Source of the DNA: Mycobacterium sp. MFM001 | Lineage (GTDB): Bacteria > Actinomycetota > Actinomycetes > Mycobacteriales > Mycobacteriaceae | NCBI RefSeq assembly: GCF_003402475.1 | Contig: NZ_BFAB01000007.1 | Coordinates: 124,001-188,000 of the forward strand | Direction: 5' to 3' | DNA: 64,000 nucleotides | Shown: piece by piece, positions 36,835 to 46,510 of the stretch | How positions within the stretch are numbered: position 1 is the stretch's first letter | Layout: every line of letters begins with the position of its first letter | Position numbers and translations under genes: made by a program | The notes under the pieces: model-generated | The model's input: the letters and a program-made list of their open reading frames with translations, nothing else | What the model was told of the DNA's origin: nothing | Databases searched by the model: none

Positions 36835-38265
36835 TCAGGGCGAGAGTTTCGGCAGCTCGCGAATCCCGAACTCGCGGCGCAGCACCGTCCGCACGGCGTA
36901 GTAGCCGGCCATACCGTGCACCCCGCCGCCAGGCGGGGTCGCAGCCGAACACAGGTACGCCTTGGGAATCGGCGTCGTCCACGGGTTGAGCCGCGGTGTC
37001 GGACCGAGAATGGCTCGTACGGCGGAGTTTCCGCCGACCCCGATGTCACCGCCCACATAGTTCGCATTGTGGTCGGCCAACCGGGCGGCGGGCACGGCGC
37101 GGGCGGCCACCACGACGTCGCGGAAGCCGGGTGCAAACCGCTCGAATATCGCTGTGACAGCTTCGGTTTGGTCGACGGTCGAGCCCGACGGCACGTGTGC
37201 GTAGGTCCACAACGGTCGACGGCCATCGGCATCGATTCGGCCCGGGTCGCAGACATACGGCGTGGCGGCCAGCACCATCGGCCACTCGGCGTGCCGGCCG
37301 GCGGCCACCTCCGCTTCGGCCCGGGCCATCTGTGCGCGGGTGCCGCCGAGATGGAAGGTCGGCACCTGTGCCAGCCGCGCGTCGGACCACGGAATGTCTT
37401 CGCTGAGCACGAAATCGACTTTGGCCACGCCTGGTCCGAACCGATAGCGGCGCAAGGCCTTTGCATAACGCGACGGAAGTGCGTCCCCGTAAATCTGCAA
37501 CAGCGCGGTGGGCGCGGTGTCGTAGAGCACGACACCGCCTGGTGGTTCGGTGATTTCGACGCCGGCGGTCAGCTGGCCGCCGTGTGAGCGAAGATCGGCG
37601 ATCAACGCATCGGCGATCGCCTGGCTCCCGCCCACGGGGATAGGCCACCCGACCGAGTGCGCCAGTGTCGCGAGCATCAGCCCCGCGGCCGCAGACACCA
37701 GCGACGGCATCCGCGAAATCGTATGTGCGGCAACGCCACTGAACAGCGCACGGGCGTCCTCGCCAGACAGTGTCCGCCAGGCCGGGGTGGCCTGTGTGAG
37801 CATCCGTAACCCAAGATGCACAGCCGGCAGCACAGCGGTGGGCACCGAACGTTTGTCGCCGAGCAGCAACCCCACCACGGCATCGGAGTTTTCGACAAGC
37901 GGGCCCAGCAGCCGTCGCCACGAAGCACCATGTTCCAAGCCGTCGCAGGTCCGATCCAGGTCGTGATAGGCGATCGCCGCCGGACGGTTCGGCAGCGGGT
38001 TCGCGTAGGCCAGCTCCGGCACCGCCAATTTCACCCCGCGGGCGGGCAAGTCGAATTGCCGGAGGAACGGCGAGGCCAGCGCCAGCGGATGCACGGCTGA
38101 GCAGATGTCGTGCGACACCCCGGGAAACTCGGGGTCGGCGATGGTGCGTGAACCGCCGCCGAACGTCGGTTGCGCCTCGACGACCTGCACCGACAACCCA
38201 GCACGGGCACAGATGACGGCGGCGGTCAGCCCGTTGGGTCCGCTGCCGACGACGGTGACGTCCAT
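36835..38265 (-). CDS. Phytoene dehydrogenase-like FAD oxidoreductase (Rv2997-like)
   Basis: 476-aa flavoprotein. N-terminal dinucleotide fold DVTVVGSGPNGLTAAVICARAGLSVQVVEA (GxGxxG) followed by GGGSRT; a C-terminal FAD motif PGGGVHGMAGYYAV. It belongs to the phytoene desaturase/amine oxidase clan; most actinobacterial members have no assigned substrate. It lies 50 nt downstream of a TetR gene on the same strand and may share its control. Confidence 0.85.
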   Translation of the reverse strand: MDVTVVGSGPNGLTAAVICARAGLSVQVVEAQPTFGGGSRTIADPEFPGVSHDICSAVHPLALASPFLRQFDLPARGVKLAVPELAYANPLPNRPAAIAYHDLDRTCDGLEHGASWRRLLGPLVENSDAVVGLLLGDKRSVPTAVLPAVHLGLRMLTQATPAWRTLSGEDARALFSGVAAHTISRMPSLVSAAAGLMLATLAHSVGWPIPVGGSQAIADALIADLRSHGGQLTAGVEITEPPGGVVLYDTAPTALLQIYGDALPSRYAKALRRYRFGPGVAKVDFVLSEDIPWSDARLAQVPTFHLGGTRAQMARAEAEVAAGRHAEWPMVLAATPYVCDPGRIDADGRRPLWTYAHVPSGSTVDQTEAVTAIFERFAPGFRDVVVAARAVPAARLADHNANYVGGDIGVGGNSAVRAILGPTPRLNPWTTPIPKAYLCSAATPPGGGVHGMAGYYAVRTVLRREFGIRELPKLSP

Positions 38266-38315
38266 CCTGCGATGGTAGGGACCGCCGCGGTCAGGTCAGG
38301 ACAGGACGTATCCCG

Positions 38316-38924
38316 CTACCGTCCGGCGTCGCGCCGGCGCAGCAGCGGAAGAAAAATCGTGTCGACGATCTCCTCGATGGCTTCATCGGATAGCGGGCGC
38401 AAGGTCATCAAGATTTCGTAGCGGAACAGGTCCGCCGGCAGCCGAGCGATGCGGTCGGTGAGCTGGTCGGGTTGGATCTCACCGCGGTCGATGGCCCTCT
38501 GGATCACCGCGTCGAGGGCTGGGTTACGGCCACCGTGCACAAACGCGCTGAGATCGGCCAGGCTGGCGCCGGTCTGCCGGTAGAAGCCGCCCAGCTGGGT
38601 GAACAGCTGCGTCGCCAAACCGACCCTGACTTTGTTGGCTTGCTGCAGCAACGCGATCACGTCGCCCCGCAGGCTGCCCGTGTCGGGGGCGATCACTGGA
38701 TCCTTGCCCACCTCGTAGAGCAGCGCGGCGAACACCAGTTCCTGCTTGCCGGGCCAGCGCCGGTAGAGAACCGCGCGACTTGTGCCCGCCCGCGCGGCCA
38801 CCGAGTCGATCGTGAAGTCGTCGTAGCCATGCTCCGTCAACTCCGCCCATGCCGCCTCCAGCAGGGCTTCCTCCAGCGCGCGCCCGCGGCGCCTCTGCGA
38901 CACACCGGTCGAACTAAGAGACAT
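38316..38924 (-). CDS. TetR/AcrR-family transcriptional regulator
   Basis: 202-aa regulator: N-terminal HTH AWAELTEHGYDDFTIDSVAARAGTSRAVLYRRWPGKQELVFAAL at about residues 25-70 and an all-helical ligand domain with LFRYEILMTLRPLSDEAIEEIVDTIFLPLLRR at the end. It is divergent from an FAD monooxygenase with the palindrome AGATAC-N5-GTATCT between them. The monooxygenase is the likely target, possibly for resistance or aromatic catabolism. Confidence 0.9.
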   Translation of the reverse strand: MSLSSTGVSQRRRGRALEEALLEAAWAELTEHGYDDFTIDSVAARAGTSRAVLYRRWPGKQELVFAALLYEVGKDPVIAPDTGSLRGDVIALLQQANKVRVGLATQLFTQLGGFYRQTGASLADLSAFVHGGRNPALDAVIQRAIDRGEIQPDQLTDRIARLPADLFRYEILMTLRPLSDEAIEEIVDTIFLPLLRRRDAGR

Positions 38925-38954
38925 TGCGTTTCCTAACGGTGCGACCTATGTTTT

Positions 38955-38971
38955 AGATACAACACGTATCT
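38955..38971. promoter_or_regulatory. TetR operator AGATAC-N5-GTATCT
   Basis: Perfect 6-bp inverted repeat with a 5-bp spacer in the 70-bp gap between the TetR gene and the monooxygenase gene; 17 bp overall, the usual size for a TetR operator. It ends 23 bp before the monooxygenase ATG. Confidence 0.65.
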
Positions 38972-38994
38972 TACCGACAGAAGGGTCGAATCCG

Positions 38995-40119
38995 ATGCGC
39001 ATTCTCATCTCCGGTGCCGGTATCGCCGGCCTGAGCACCGCGATCAACCTCGGGGCCGCCGGCCACGACGTCACTCTGGTCGAACGCGCCAACCACTTGC
39101 GCGTCAACGGATCCCCGATCGATATTCGCGGTGACGCGGTCGACATTGCCGACAAGATGGGTGTGCTCGGACAGATCCGCGAGCTGCGGATCGATATGAG
39201 CGAACGCGTCCAGTTCGTCGACCGCAACGGCACCGTGGTTGCGGAACCGCCGTGGGACCAGATCAACGACTCCGCGGACGATCTCGAGATCCCCCGCGAA
39301 GACCTCACCACCATCCTCTACAACCACCTCACGCCGTCGACGGAGCTGCGGTTCGGGGAATCCGTCGCCGAACTCGGTGGCGATGACCGTGGCGTCGACG
39401 TTCGGTTCGCCTCGGGCGAGCGGGACCGCTACGACCTGGTGGTCGGGGCGGACGGGATGCACTCGGCCGTTCGCCGCTTGGTGTTCGGTCCCGAACAGGA
39501 GTTTCTGCATTACCTGGGTTTCTACATCGCCCTGGCCGAACTGCCCGACTACACGCCGAGCGGACGCACCAACCCGATGTACAACTATCCCGGTCATCTG
39601 ACCGGTATCGCCACCTACAACGACAAAGCCTTGGCGGTCTTCACGTTTCGATCCCCGTGGATCGACTACGACTACCACGACCTGGCGGCTCAAAAGCAGA
39701 TCCTGGTCGATGCGTTCGCCGGCCATCGCGAGTGGCGAATCCCTGAACTGATAACGGCCGCGGTCGCAGACCCGGAACTGTACTTCGATTCGGTCAGCCA
39801 GATTCGAATGCCGGTCTGGCACCGCGGCCGTGTCGTGCTCGTCGGCGACGCCGCCCACTGCACCTCCAACCTGACCGGCCGTGGCACCAGTCTGGCCTTG
39901 ACCGGCGCCTGGTCATTGGCCCAGGCGCTGCGCGACCACCCCGGCGACGTCGCCCAGGCATTTGCGCAATACGACCGCGACCGGCGGCTCGACGCGACCA
40001 GGGTCCAGGCGATGGCGGCGCCCGGAGGCGACCGTTTGGTGCCGGCGACCCAAGAGCAGATCGATGCGCGTAACCGAGAGTTCCAGGCCGCCATCGGCGC
40101 TCACACCGGCAACAGGTAA
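38995..40119 (+). CDS. FAD-dependent aromatic-type monooxygenase
   Basis: 374-aa group A flavin monooxygenase of the PHBH fold. Motifs: GxGxxG in RILISGAGIAGLSTAINLGAAG, the DG motif YDLVVGADGMHSAVRR, and the GD motif VVLVGDAAHCTSNLTGRGTSLALTGAWSLAQAL. Family members hydroxylate aromatics or inactivate drugs such as tetracycline and rifampicin; the substrate here is unknown. AGAAGGG precedes the ATG. Divergent from its probable TetR repressor. Confidence 0.87.
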   Translation: MRILISGAGIAGLSTAINLGAAGHDVTLVERANHLRVNGSPIDIRGDAVDIADKMGVLGQIRELRIDMSERVQFVDRNGTVVAEPPWDQINDSADDLEIPREDLTTILYNHLTPSTELRFGESVAELGGDDRGVDVRFASGERDRYDLVVGADGMHSAVRRLVFGPEQEFLHYLGFYIALAELPDYTPSGRTNPMYNYPGHLTGIATYNDKALAVFTFRSPWIDYDYHDLAAQKQILVDAFAGHREWRIPELITAAVADPELYFDSVSQIRMPVWHRGRVVLVGDAAHCTSNLTGRGTSLALTGAWSLAQALRDHPGDVAQAFAQYDRDRRLDATRVQAMAAPGGDRLVPATQEQIDARNREFQAAIGAHTGNR

Positions 40120-40181
40120 TCGCTCGGCGGCCCGCCGCGCCCGGCTGGGCCACGCCAATCGATGCCCACTACGCTTGCCGC

Positions 40182-41768
40182 GTGAGCCTGCCTGTTGTTT
40201 TGATCGCTGACAAACTTGCCGAATCAACCGTCGCCGCCCTCGGGGATCAGGTGGAAGTGCGCTGGGTCGACGGCCCGGACCGGCAGAAGCTGCTGGCCGC
40301 GGTGCCCGACGCCGACGCGCTGCTGGTGCGCTCGGCCACCAACGTCGACGCCGAGGTGCTGGCGGCCGCGCCCAAGCTGAAGATCGTCGCGCGCGCCGGC
40401 GTGGGACTGGACAACGTGGACGTCGACGCCGCCACCTCACGCGGCGTGCTCGTGGTCAACGCGCCGACATCGAACATCCACAGCGCCGCCGAGCACGCGA
40501 TCGCGCTGCTGCTGGCCGCGGCCCGCCAGATCACCGCGGCCGACGCGTCGCTGCGCTCCCACGAGTGGAAGCGCTCGTCGTTTTCCGGCACCGAGATCTT
40601 CGGCAAGACCGTCGGCGTCGTCGGGCTCGGCCGCATCGGCCAACTGGTCGCCCAGCGGCTGGCCGCCTTCGGCGCCCACCTGGTGGCCTACGACCCATAC
40701 GTGTCGCCAGCGCGCGCCGCGCAGCTGGGCATCGAGCTGCTGACGCTCGACGAGTTGCTGGCCCGCGCTGACTTCATCTCCGTGCATCTGCCCAAGACGC
40801 CCGAGACTGCCGGATTGATCGACAAGGAGGCGCTGGCCAAAACCAAGCCCGGCGTCATCATCGTCAACGCCGCGCGCGGCGGGCTGGTCGACGAGTCGGC
40901 GCTGGCCGAAGCCGTCTCCAGCGGGCATGTGCGTGCCGCCGGCATCGACGTGTTCGCCAGCGAGCCGTGCACCGACAGCCCGCTGTTCGAATTGCCGCAA
41001 GTAATCGTCACCCCGCACCTCGGAGCCTCGACCGCCGAGGCCCAGGACCGCGCGGGCACCGATGTGGCGGCCAGCGTAAAGCTCGCGCTGGCCGGCGAAT
41101 TCGTGCCCGACGCCGTCAACGTCGGTGCCGGCGTCGTCAGCGAGGAGGTGGCGCCCTGGCTGGATCTGGTGCGCAAGCTCGGGCTGCTCGCCGGCGCACT
41201 GTCCGACGAGCTGCCGGCATCGCTGTCGGTGCAGGTGCGCGGTGAGCTGGCCGCCGAAGACGTTGAGGTACTTCGACTTTCGGCGCTGCGCGGATTGTTC
41301 TCGGCGGTCATCGAAGATCCGGTGACGTTTGTCAACGCTCCGGCGATCGCCGAAGAACGCGGCGTTGCCGCCGACATCAGCACCGCCACCGAAAGCCCAA
41401 ACCACCGCAGCGTCGTCGACGTGCGTGCGGTGGCCTCCGACGGCTCGGTCGTCAACGTGGCCGGCACACTGACGGGGCCGCAGCAGGTGGAGAAGATCGT
41501 CCAAATCAACGGGCGCAACTTCGATCTGCGGGCCCAGGGCACGAACCTGGTGATCAACTACATCGACCAGCCCGGCGCGCTGGGCAAGATCGGCACTCTG
41601 CTCGGCGCGGCCGGCGTGAACATCCACGCCGCACAGCTGTCCGAGGACACCGAGGGTCCGGGCGCGACGATCTTGCTGCGCGTGGACCGCGACGTCCCGG
41701 CGGATGTGCGCTCGGCGATCGCGGTGGCTGTCGACGCCAACAAGCTTGAAGTGGTTGATCTTTCGTGA
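40182..41768 (+). CDS. serA: D-3-phosphoglycerate dehydrogenase
   Basis: 528-aa type I PGDH catalysing the first step of serine synthesis. Nucleotide fold [24 protein letters not shown], catalytic region [13 protein letters not shown] and [15 protein letters not shown] (with the catalytic His), an intervening ASB domain (about 320-450), and a C-terminal ACT domain [27 protein letters not shown] for serine feedback. GTG start lies 6 nt after TACGCT, so a leaderless mRNA is likely. Its stop overlaps leuB as GTGA. Confidence 0.97.
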   Translation: MSLPVVLIADKLAESTVAALGDQVEVRWVDGPDRQKLLAAVPDADALLVRSATNVDAEVLAAAPKLKIVARAGVGLDNVDVDAATSRGVLVVNAPTSNIHSAAEHAIALLLAAARQITAADASLRSHEWKRSSFSGTEIFGKTVGVVGLGRIGQLVAQRLAAFGAHLVAYDPYVSPARAAQLGIELLTLDELLARADFISVHLPKTPETAGLIDKEALAKTKPGVIIVNAARGGLVDESALAEAVSSGHVRAAGIDVFASEPCTDSPLFELPQVIVTPHLGASTAEAQDRAGTDVAASVKLALAGEFVPDAVNVGAGVVSEEVAPWLDLVRKLGLLAGALSDELPASLSVQVRGELAAEDVEVLRLSALRGLFSAVIEDPVTFVNAPAIAEERGVAADISTATESPNHRSVVDVRAVASDGSVVNVAGTLTGPQQVEKIVQINGRNFDLRAQGTNLVINYIDQPGALGKIGTLLGAAGVNIHAAQLSEDTEGPGATILLRVDRDVPADVRSAIAVAVDANKLEVVDLS

Positions 41769-42775
41769 AACTCGCGGTTATCCCGGGCGACGGGATCGGC
41801 CCGGAGGTGGTGGCCGAGGCCGTCAAGGTGCTCGACGCGGTGTTGCCCGGCGTGGATAAGACCGACTACGACCTGGGTGCGCGGCGCTTTCACGCCACCG
41901 GAGAAGTGCTGCCCGACACGGTGATCGACGAACTGCGGGCACACGACGCGATCCTGCTCGGCGCCATCGGCGACCCGTCGGTGCCCAGCGGGGTGCTCGA
42001 ACGAGGTCTGCTGCTGCGGCTGCGCTTCGCGCTGGACCACCACATCAACCTGCGGCCCGCCCGGCTGTATCCCGGGGTGAGCAGCCCGCTGGCCGGCAAC
42101 CCGGAGATCGACTTCGTGGTGGTCCGCGAGGGCACCGAAGGGCCCTACACCGGCACCGGCGGCGCGATCCGGGTCGGCACTGCCCACGAGGTGGCCACCG
42201 AGGTTTCCGTCAACACCGCGTTCGGGGTGCGCCGCGTCGTCCAAGACGCTTTCGAGCGCGCCCAGCAACGACGACGCAGGCTGACCCTGGTGCACAAGAC
42301 CAACGTGCTCACGTTCGCCGGGACGTTGTGGTCCCGGACCGTGCAGGAGATCGGCGAGAAGTACCCCGAGGTCGAGGTTTCCTACCAGCACGTCGACGCC
42401 GCGACCATCCACCTGGTCACCGACCCCGGCCGCTTCGACGTGATCGTCACCGACAACCTGTTCGGCGACATCATCACCGACCTGGCTGCCGCGGTGTGCG
42501 GCGGAATTGGGTTGGCCGCCAGCGGAAATATCGACGCCACCCGGACCAACCCGTCGATGTTCGAGCCGGTGCACGGCAGCGCGCCGGACATCGCCGGTCA
42601 GGGGATCGCCGACCCGACCGCGGCGATCATGTCGGTGGCGCTGCTGCTGTCCCACGTCGGCGAGGACGCCGCGGCGGCTCGGGTGGACCGGGCGGTGGCG
42701 GCTCATCTCGCAACGCGCGGGAACGCACGACTCTCCACCGCCGAAGTCGGCGAACGGATCGCGTTCGAGCTCTAG
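41765..42775 (+). CDS. leuB: 3-isopropylmalate dehydrogenase
   Basis: 336-aa beta-decarboxylating dehydrogenase of leucine synthesis. [17 protein letters not shown] at the start, substrate loop [26 protein letters not shown], the motif [29 protein letters not shown], and [24 protein letters not shown] start overlaps the serA stop by 4 nt, so serine and leucine genes are translationally coupled. Its last 149 nt overlap the antisense C-terminal coding region of the MFS gene. Confidence 0.97.
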   Translation: MKLAVIPGDGIGPEVVAEAVKVLDAVLPGVDKTDYDLGARRFHATGEVLPDTVIDELRAHDAILLGAIGDPSVPSGVLERGLLLRLRFALDHHINLRPARLYPGVSSPLAGNPEIDFVVVREGTEGPYTGTGGAIRVGTAHEVATEVSVNTAFGVRRVVQDAFERAQQRRRRLTLVHKTNVLTFAGTLWSRTVQEIGEKYPEVEVSYQHVDAATIHLVTDPGRFDVIVTDNLFGDIITDLAAAVCGGIGLAASGNIDATRTNPSMFEPVHGSAPDIAGQGIADPTAAIMSVALLLSHVGEDAAAARVDRAVAAHLATRGNARLSTAEVGERIAFEL

Positions 42776-43976
42776 TCTCCAGCCCGGGCGGAAGCACGCG
42801 GGTCGGGACGAACGGGATTGCGGCGAGCGGGAACAATCCGCACACCAGCCATGCGGTGGGATAACCGGCCGCCGTGATCAGCGCGCCGAACACCGGCGGC
42901 CCGGCTGCGGCGGTGAGTCGCTGAGTGGTGTTTTGGATGCCGAGCGCCCGCCCGCTCCAGTACGGCCCGGCGTACTCGGTGATCGCGGTGGACTCCAACC
43001 CGTTGTCGAGCACGGCGATCACCGCCGCGGCGACCATGACCACCACCTCGAGTCGCCAGCCCACCCGGTCGATCAGGCCCAGCAGGAACATGCTCAGCGC
43101 GGCGGCGATCGCGACCGTTCGCAGCGGTCGCATTCGCGAACCCACCCGGTCCGACCATCGCCCGGCCAGGATGCGCCCGACGGCGCCGAGCAATTGGGAG
43201 ATAGTGACCAGCGCGCCGGCCGACGCGATCGACCAGTTGTGGTCGTTGATCAACCAGACCAACATGAACGTCACGGTCACCGTCTGCGGCATCATCAGCA
43301 GCGACGACGTGATGTGGATGCGCCGCAACACTTTTGGGCTGCGGCGATACGGGTTGGCCAGCTCCTCGTCGGTGGCGGCGGCGCGCGGCTTGCGTGGCGG
43401 GTCGATCACCCCGATCGCGCTGGCCACCGCCGACACCGTGCACATCAACGCCGGAAACATCAGGCCGGCCACGGGGCCACGCTCGGCCAGCTCCGGAATC
43501 ACCAAGGCGCCCAAGGCAATCCCCACTGGCTGCGCCGTCTGGCGGATCCCCATCGCCAGCCCGCGGTGATGCGGCGGGAACCAGCCGGACACCAGCCGCC
43601 CGCCGGCCGTGTTGCAGCTGGCTGCTGCCATGCCGCCGACAAACAGGAACGCGCCGATCGCCATCAGCGAGTGCACCGTCGTCGCGGCGTAGGCCGCGGC
43701 CGCCGTCAGCGCCGAACCGACGGTGAGCACGATCCGCTCGCCGACGCGGTCGAGCAGGGCGCCCCAGGCGATCAGCGTGACCACCATGCCGAAGCTCGGC
43801 ATCGCCGCCAACAAACCGGCCTCGGCCAGCGCCGTACCGCGTTCGGCTTCCAGCGCAGGGATCAGAAATGCGACGCCGTTGATGAAGATGAAAGCGCTTG
43901 CGGTGACGGCCAGCGAGATCGCCACCATCGACCACCGAGCCCCGGTACCGATCGACTCCGCCGCCATTCGATACAT
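42627..43976 (-). CDS. MFS transporter, copy 1 (Rv2994-like)
   Basis: 449-aa major facilitator protein with about 12 membrane helices; the loop motif [28 protein letters not shown] and [14 protein letters not shown] mark the two halves. The last about 50 residues ([32 protein letters not shown]) are Arg/Pro-rich and read antisense to leuB. ATG 43976 is used; Met4 at 43967 is an alternative. Similar to the adjacent gene at 44013-45200, hence a tandem duplicate. Substrate unknown. Confidence 0.85.
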   Translation of the reverse strand: MYRMAAESIGTGARWSMVAISLAVTASAFIFINGVAFLIPALEAERGTALAEAGLLAAMPSFGMVVTLIAWGALLDRVGERIVLTVGSALTAAAAYAATTVHSLMAIGAFLFVGGMAAASCNTAGGRLVSGWFPPHHRGLAMGIRQTAQPVGIALGALVIPELAERGPVAGLMFPALMCTVSAVASAIGVIDPPRKPRAAATDEELANPYRRSPKVLRRIHITSSLLMMPQTVTVTFMLVWLINDHNWSIASAGALVTISQLLGAVGRILAGRWSDRVGSRMRPLRTVAIAAALSMFLLGLIDRVGWRLEVVVMVAAAVIAVLDNGLESTAITEYAGPYWSGRALGIQNTTQRLTAAAGPPVFGALITAAGYPTAWLVCGLFPLAAIPFVPTRVLPPGLETRARTRSVRRLRRWRVVRSRALRDEPPPPGPPEPPRRPRRRGTAAAPPT

Positions 43977-44012
43977 CGTTCCACACGCATGTGGCGGAGA
44001 CGCCGGTAAAAC

Positions 44013-45200
44013 TTACGTGCCGCGCGGCCGAGCGCGCACCGGCACAATCGGCAGCGCCAGGATCGGGAACAGCGCGCACACCGCGAACGCCAGCGGATAA
44101 CCGCTCGCGTCGATCAGCTCACCGAACACCGGCGGCCCGGCGCCAGCAGTCAGCCGCTGCGTGGTGTTCTGGGCGCCCATCGCGCGTCCACTCCAGAACG
44201 GCCCGGCGAATTCGGGGATTGCAGTGAACGCCAACCCGTTGTCGAGCACCGTGATCACCGAGGCGATGACCATGACCGGCACGGCAAGCGACGAACCCAG
44301 GTGTTCGCTCAGCGCCAGCACCGCCATCACGATGGCGGCGCCCACGGCGATCATACGGATCGGCCGCATCCGCGAACCGAGCCGGTCCGACCATCGGCCG
44401 GCGGCGACGCGGCCCAGCGCGCCCAGCAGTTGCGAAACGCTGACCAGCACACCGGCCGCCGCAGGTGACCAACCGTGCGCGCGCATCAACCACACCAGCA
44501 TGAACGTCAACACCACCGTCTGAGGCACCATCAGCAGCGCCGACGCCAGATGCAGGCGCCACAGCACCGCGGTGCCCCGGTAGGGGTTGGCGAGTTCGTC
44601 GGCGCCGGCCGCTGCCCGTGTCTTCCGCGGCGGATCGAGCACGCCGATGGCGCTGGCCACCGCCGCCGCCGCACAGACCGATCCCGGAAACAACAGTGCC
44701 ACCGAGAAATCGCGTTCGCCGAGCTCGGGAAGGACCAAGGCCGCCAACGCAATTCCCAGCGGTTGCGCGGTCTGGCGAATGCCCATCGCCAGCCCGCGCT
44801 GGTCCTTGGGGAACCAGCCGGTCACCAATCGGCCGCTGGCGGTGTTGGCGCTGGCCGCGGCCATACCGCCCGCGAACAGACACGCTCCGATGGTCAGCAT
44901 GGAGTGCATCGACGCCGCGCCGAATGCGGCCGCCGCGGTGAGGGCCAGGCCTACCGTCAGCACGACCCGCTCGCCGACCAAATCCAGCAGGTAGCCCCAG
45001 GCGATCAGCGTGAGCACCATGCCGAGGCTCGGCATCGACGAAAGCAGACCGGCTTCGGCCAGGCTGATGCCACGTTCGGCGTCCAGTGCCGGGATCAGGA
45101 AGGCGATGCCGTTGATGAAGACGGTGGCGCACAGCGTCGCCGCGAGTGAAATGCCCAGTAGTGACCAGCGCCGCGTCGCACTGATCGTTGCTGTCGGCAC
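44013..45200 (-). CDS. MFS transporter, copy 2
   Basis: 395-aa paralogue of the neighbouring MFS gene, sharing [84 protein letters not shown] and [32 protein letters not shown]. It lacks the Arg/Pro tail of copy 1. About 12 membrane helices. GTG 45200 is used; AAGG runs straight into it, so the exact start is uncertain. Transcribed toward copy 1 with a 36-nt gap, so likely co-transcribed. Confidence 0.83.
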   Translation of the reverse strand: MPTATISATRRWSLLGISLAATLCATVFINGIAFLIPALDAERGISLAEAGLLSSMPSLGMVLTLIAWGYLLDLVGERVVLTVGLALTAAAAFGAASMHSMLTIGACLFAGGMAAASANTASGRLVTGWFPKDQRGLAMGIRQTAQPLGIALAALVLPELGERDFSVALLFPGSVCAAAAVASAIGVLDPPRKTRAAAGADELANPYRGTAVLWRLHLASALLMVPQTVVLTFMLVWLMRAHGWSPAAAGVLVSVSQLLGALGRVAAGRWSDRLGSRMRPIRMIAVGAAIVMAVLALSEHLGSSLAVPVMVIASVITVLDNGLAFTAIPEFAGPFWSGRAMGAQNTTQRLTAGAGPPVFGELIDASGYPLAFAVCALFPILALPIVPVRARPRGT

Positions 45201-45218
45201 CCTTCCATGGTGCAGATG

Positions 45219-46430
45219 TCAGCCGACGGCGGCCAGCGCGTCGTGACGGCGATAGCTGCGGTCACCGCCGGTCTCGCGTAGGCCGCGGCCGACGAAGCGC
45301 CGCCGCGACCACTGCCCGAATTCTTCGGACAGGCGCGTGGCGCCCGGCAGCAGCCGGCGGAACTCGAACACCCGGTTGATCGCCGAGGTGGCCAGCACCG
45401 CTGCCTGCAGGGGCTTGTTGTCCGGCAAGCCAAGCTGGTCGGCGTTCGTCCGGCCCAGCATCAGCCGGCTGTAGGAGGACAGGAAGCCGCGCGCCAGCGA
45501 CGTCAGCGGGTCTTCGTCGGGCGGGCCGGCGTGCAGCGCCTGGGCCAGCCGGTAGGAGTCCTCGTCGGGCCGGAACTCCGTGTCGGCCTCGAGCCAGAAC
45601 AGCCGCCAGGTGTCGTCCTCGGTCGCCGGGACCAACTCCGGCTGCACGCCCATCAGCAGGCCGACGTAGCGCCAGAGGTGGAAGACCGCGTCGCGCTCGC
45701 GCGGCGAGAACTTCACCCCCATCGCCTGGCATCCGGCCAGGTTCGCCAGCGAGAACAGCATCAGCGTGCCGGCCAGCTGCACCTGGTTGAGCGGGTGGTC
45801 CCACGCGTCGAAGTCCCAGTCGTTGCGGCGGCTCATGGCCGCGCGCACCATCGCATGCATCAGGCGCACGCGCAGTGTGCCGGTGAATCCCGGCGCGAAG
45901 CGGTCCAGGCCGCCGGGGGAGGTGACGTCGATGAACCAGGTCGCGGTCTCGTTGAGCCGCCGCGGCGCCATCCGGCGCAGATCGCCGGTGCCCACCAGCG
46001 GCTTGTCGGCCTTCGACGCCAGGTAGCCGCCGGTGAGCGCCAGGCCGGGCAGCGCCAACCCGATGGCGACCAGCCCGGTCCGCATCGTCACCCGCACTGC
46101 CTGGTCGAGCTTGGCCTGGTCCAGCCAGTACGGCCGGTCGTCGACCTGGGCGAAGAATGCCACCAACTCCTCGGGCGGGTCATCGACGGCCTCGATGCCC
46201 TGCTCGACGGCGATGTTGAACATGCGCCGGCCCACTCCGGTCGGCAGCCGCTGCATCATCGCGACGACGTCGTCGGCCAGGGGGTCACCGACGTTGGCGA
46301 AGCGACGGAACGATTCCCGTTGGGCGACGGTGGCCCGCACGTCGCCGGGCGCCAGCAGGCGCATGAACACGTTGAACGGGAACGCGGTCAGGAACGGCGG
46401 ATTCGGCAGTTTCTCGTTGCGAGGCGTCAT
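45219..46430 (-). CDS. DUF2236 (MpaB/latex-clearing-like) protein
   Basis: 403-aa protein of the DUF2236 oxygenase-like family, relatives of fungal MpaB and rubber oxygenase, which bind heme. Segments: RLLAPGDVRATVAQRESFRRFANVGDPLADDVV, RRLNETATWFIDVTSPGGL (with possible heme-side residues), TLRVRLMHAMVRAAM, and WDHPLNQVQLAGTLMLFSLAN. ATG 46430 chosen because GGAAGG lies 6 nt upstream. Divergent from a TetR gene with a palindrome between. Activity not shown for mycobacterial members. Confidence 0.82.
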   Translation of the reverse strand: MTPRNEKLPNPPFLTAFPFNVFMRLLAPGDVRATVAQRESFRRFANVGDPLADDVVAMMQRLPTGVGRRMFNIAVEQGIEAVDDPPEELVAFFAQVDDRPYWLDQAKLDQAVRVTMRTGLVAIGLALPGLALTGGYLASKADKPLVGTGDLRRMAPRRLNETATWFIDVTSPGGLDRFAPGFTGTLRVRLMHAMVRAAMSRRNDWDFDAWDHPLNQVQLAGTLMLFSLANLAGCQAMGVKFSPRERDAVFHLWRYVGLLMGVQPELVPATEDDTWRLFWLEADTEFRPDEDSYRLAQALHAGPPDEDPLTSLARGFLSSYSRLMLGRTNADQLGLPDNKPLQAAVLATSAINRVFEFRRLLPGATRLSEEFGQWSRRRFVGRGLRETGGDRSYRRHDALAAVG

Positions 46431-46452
46431 TACGGGCCTTCCCATATGGACC

Positions 46453-46476
46453 ATCTGGTGGCAGTCTTCACCAGAT
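46453..46476. promoter_or_regulatory. TetR operator ATCTGGT-N10-ACCAGAT
   Basis: Perfect 7-bp inverted repeat with a 10-bp spacer in the gap between the DUF2236 gene and its divergent TetR gene. It sits 22 bp upstream of the DUF2236 ATG, where a repressor would block its promoter. Confidence 0.6.
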
Positions 46477-46510
46477 AGTTGGACCGGTCAAGGATGAGAC
46501 AATCGAGCCC

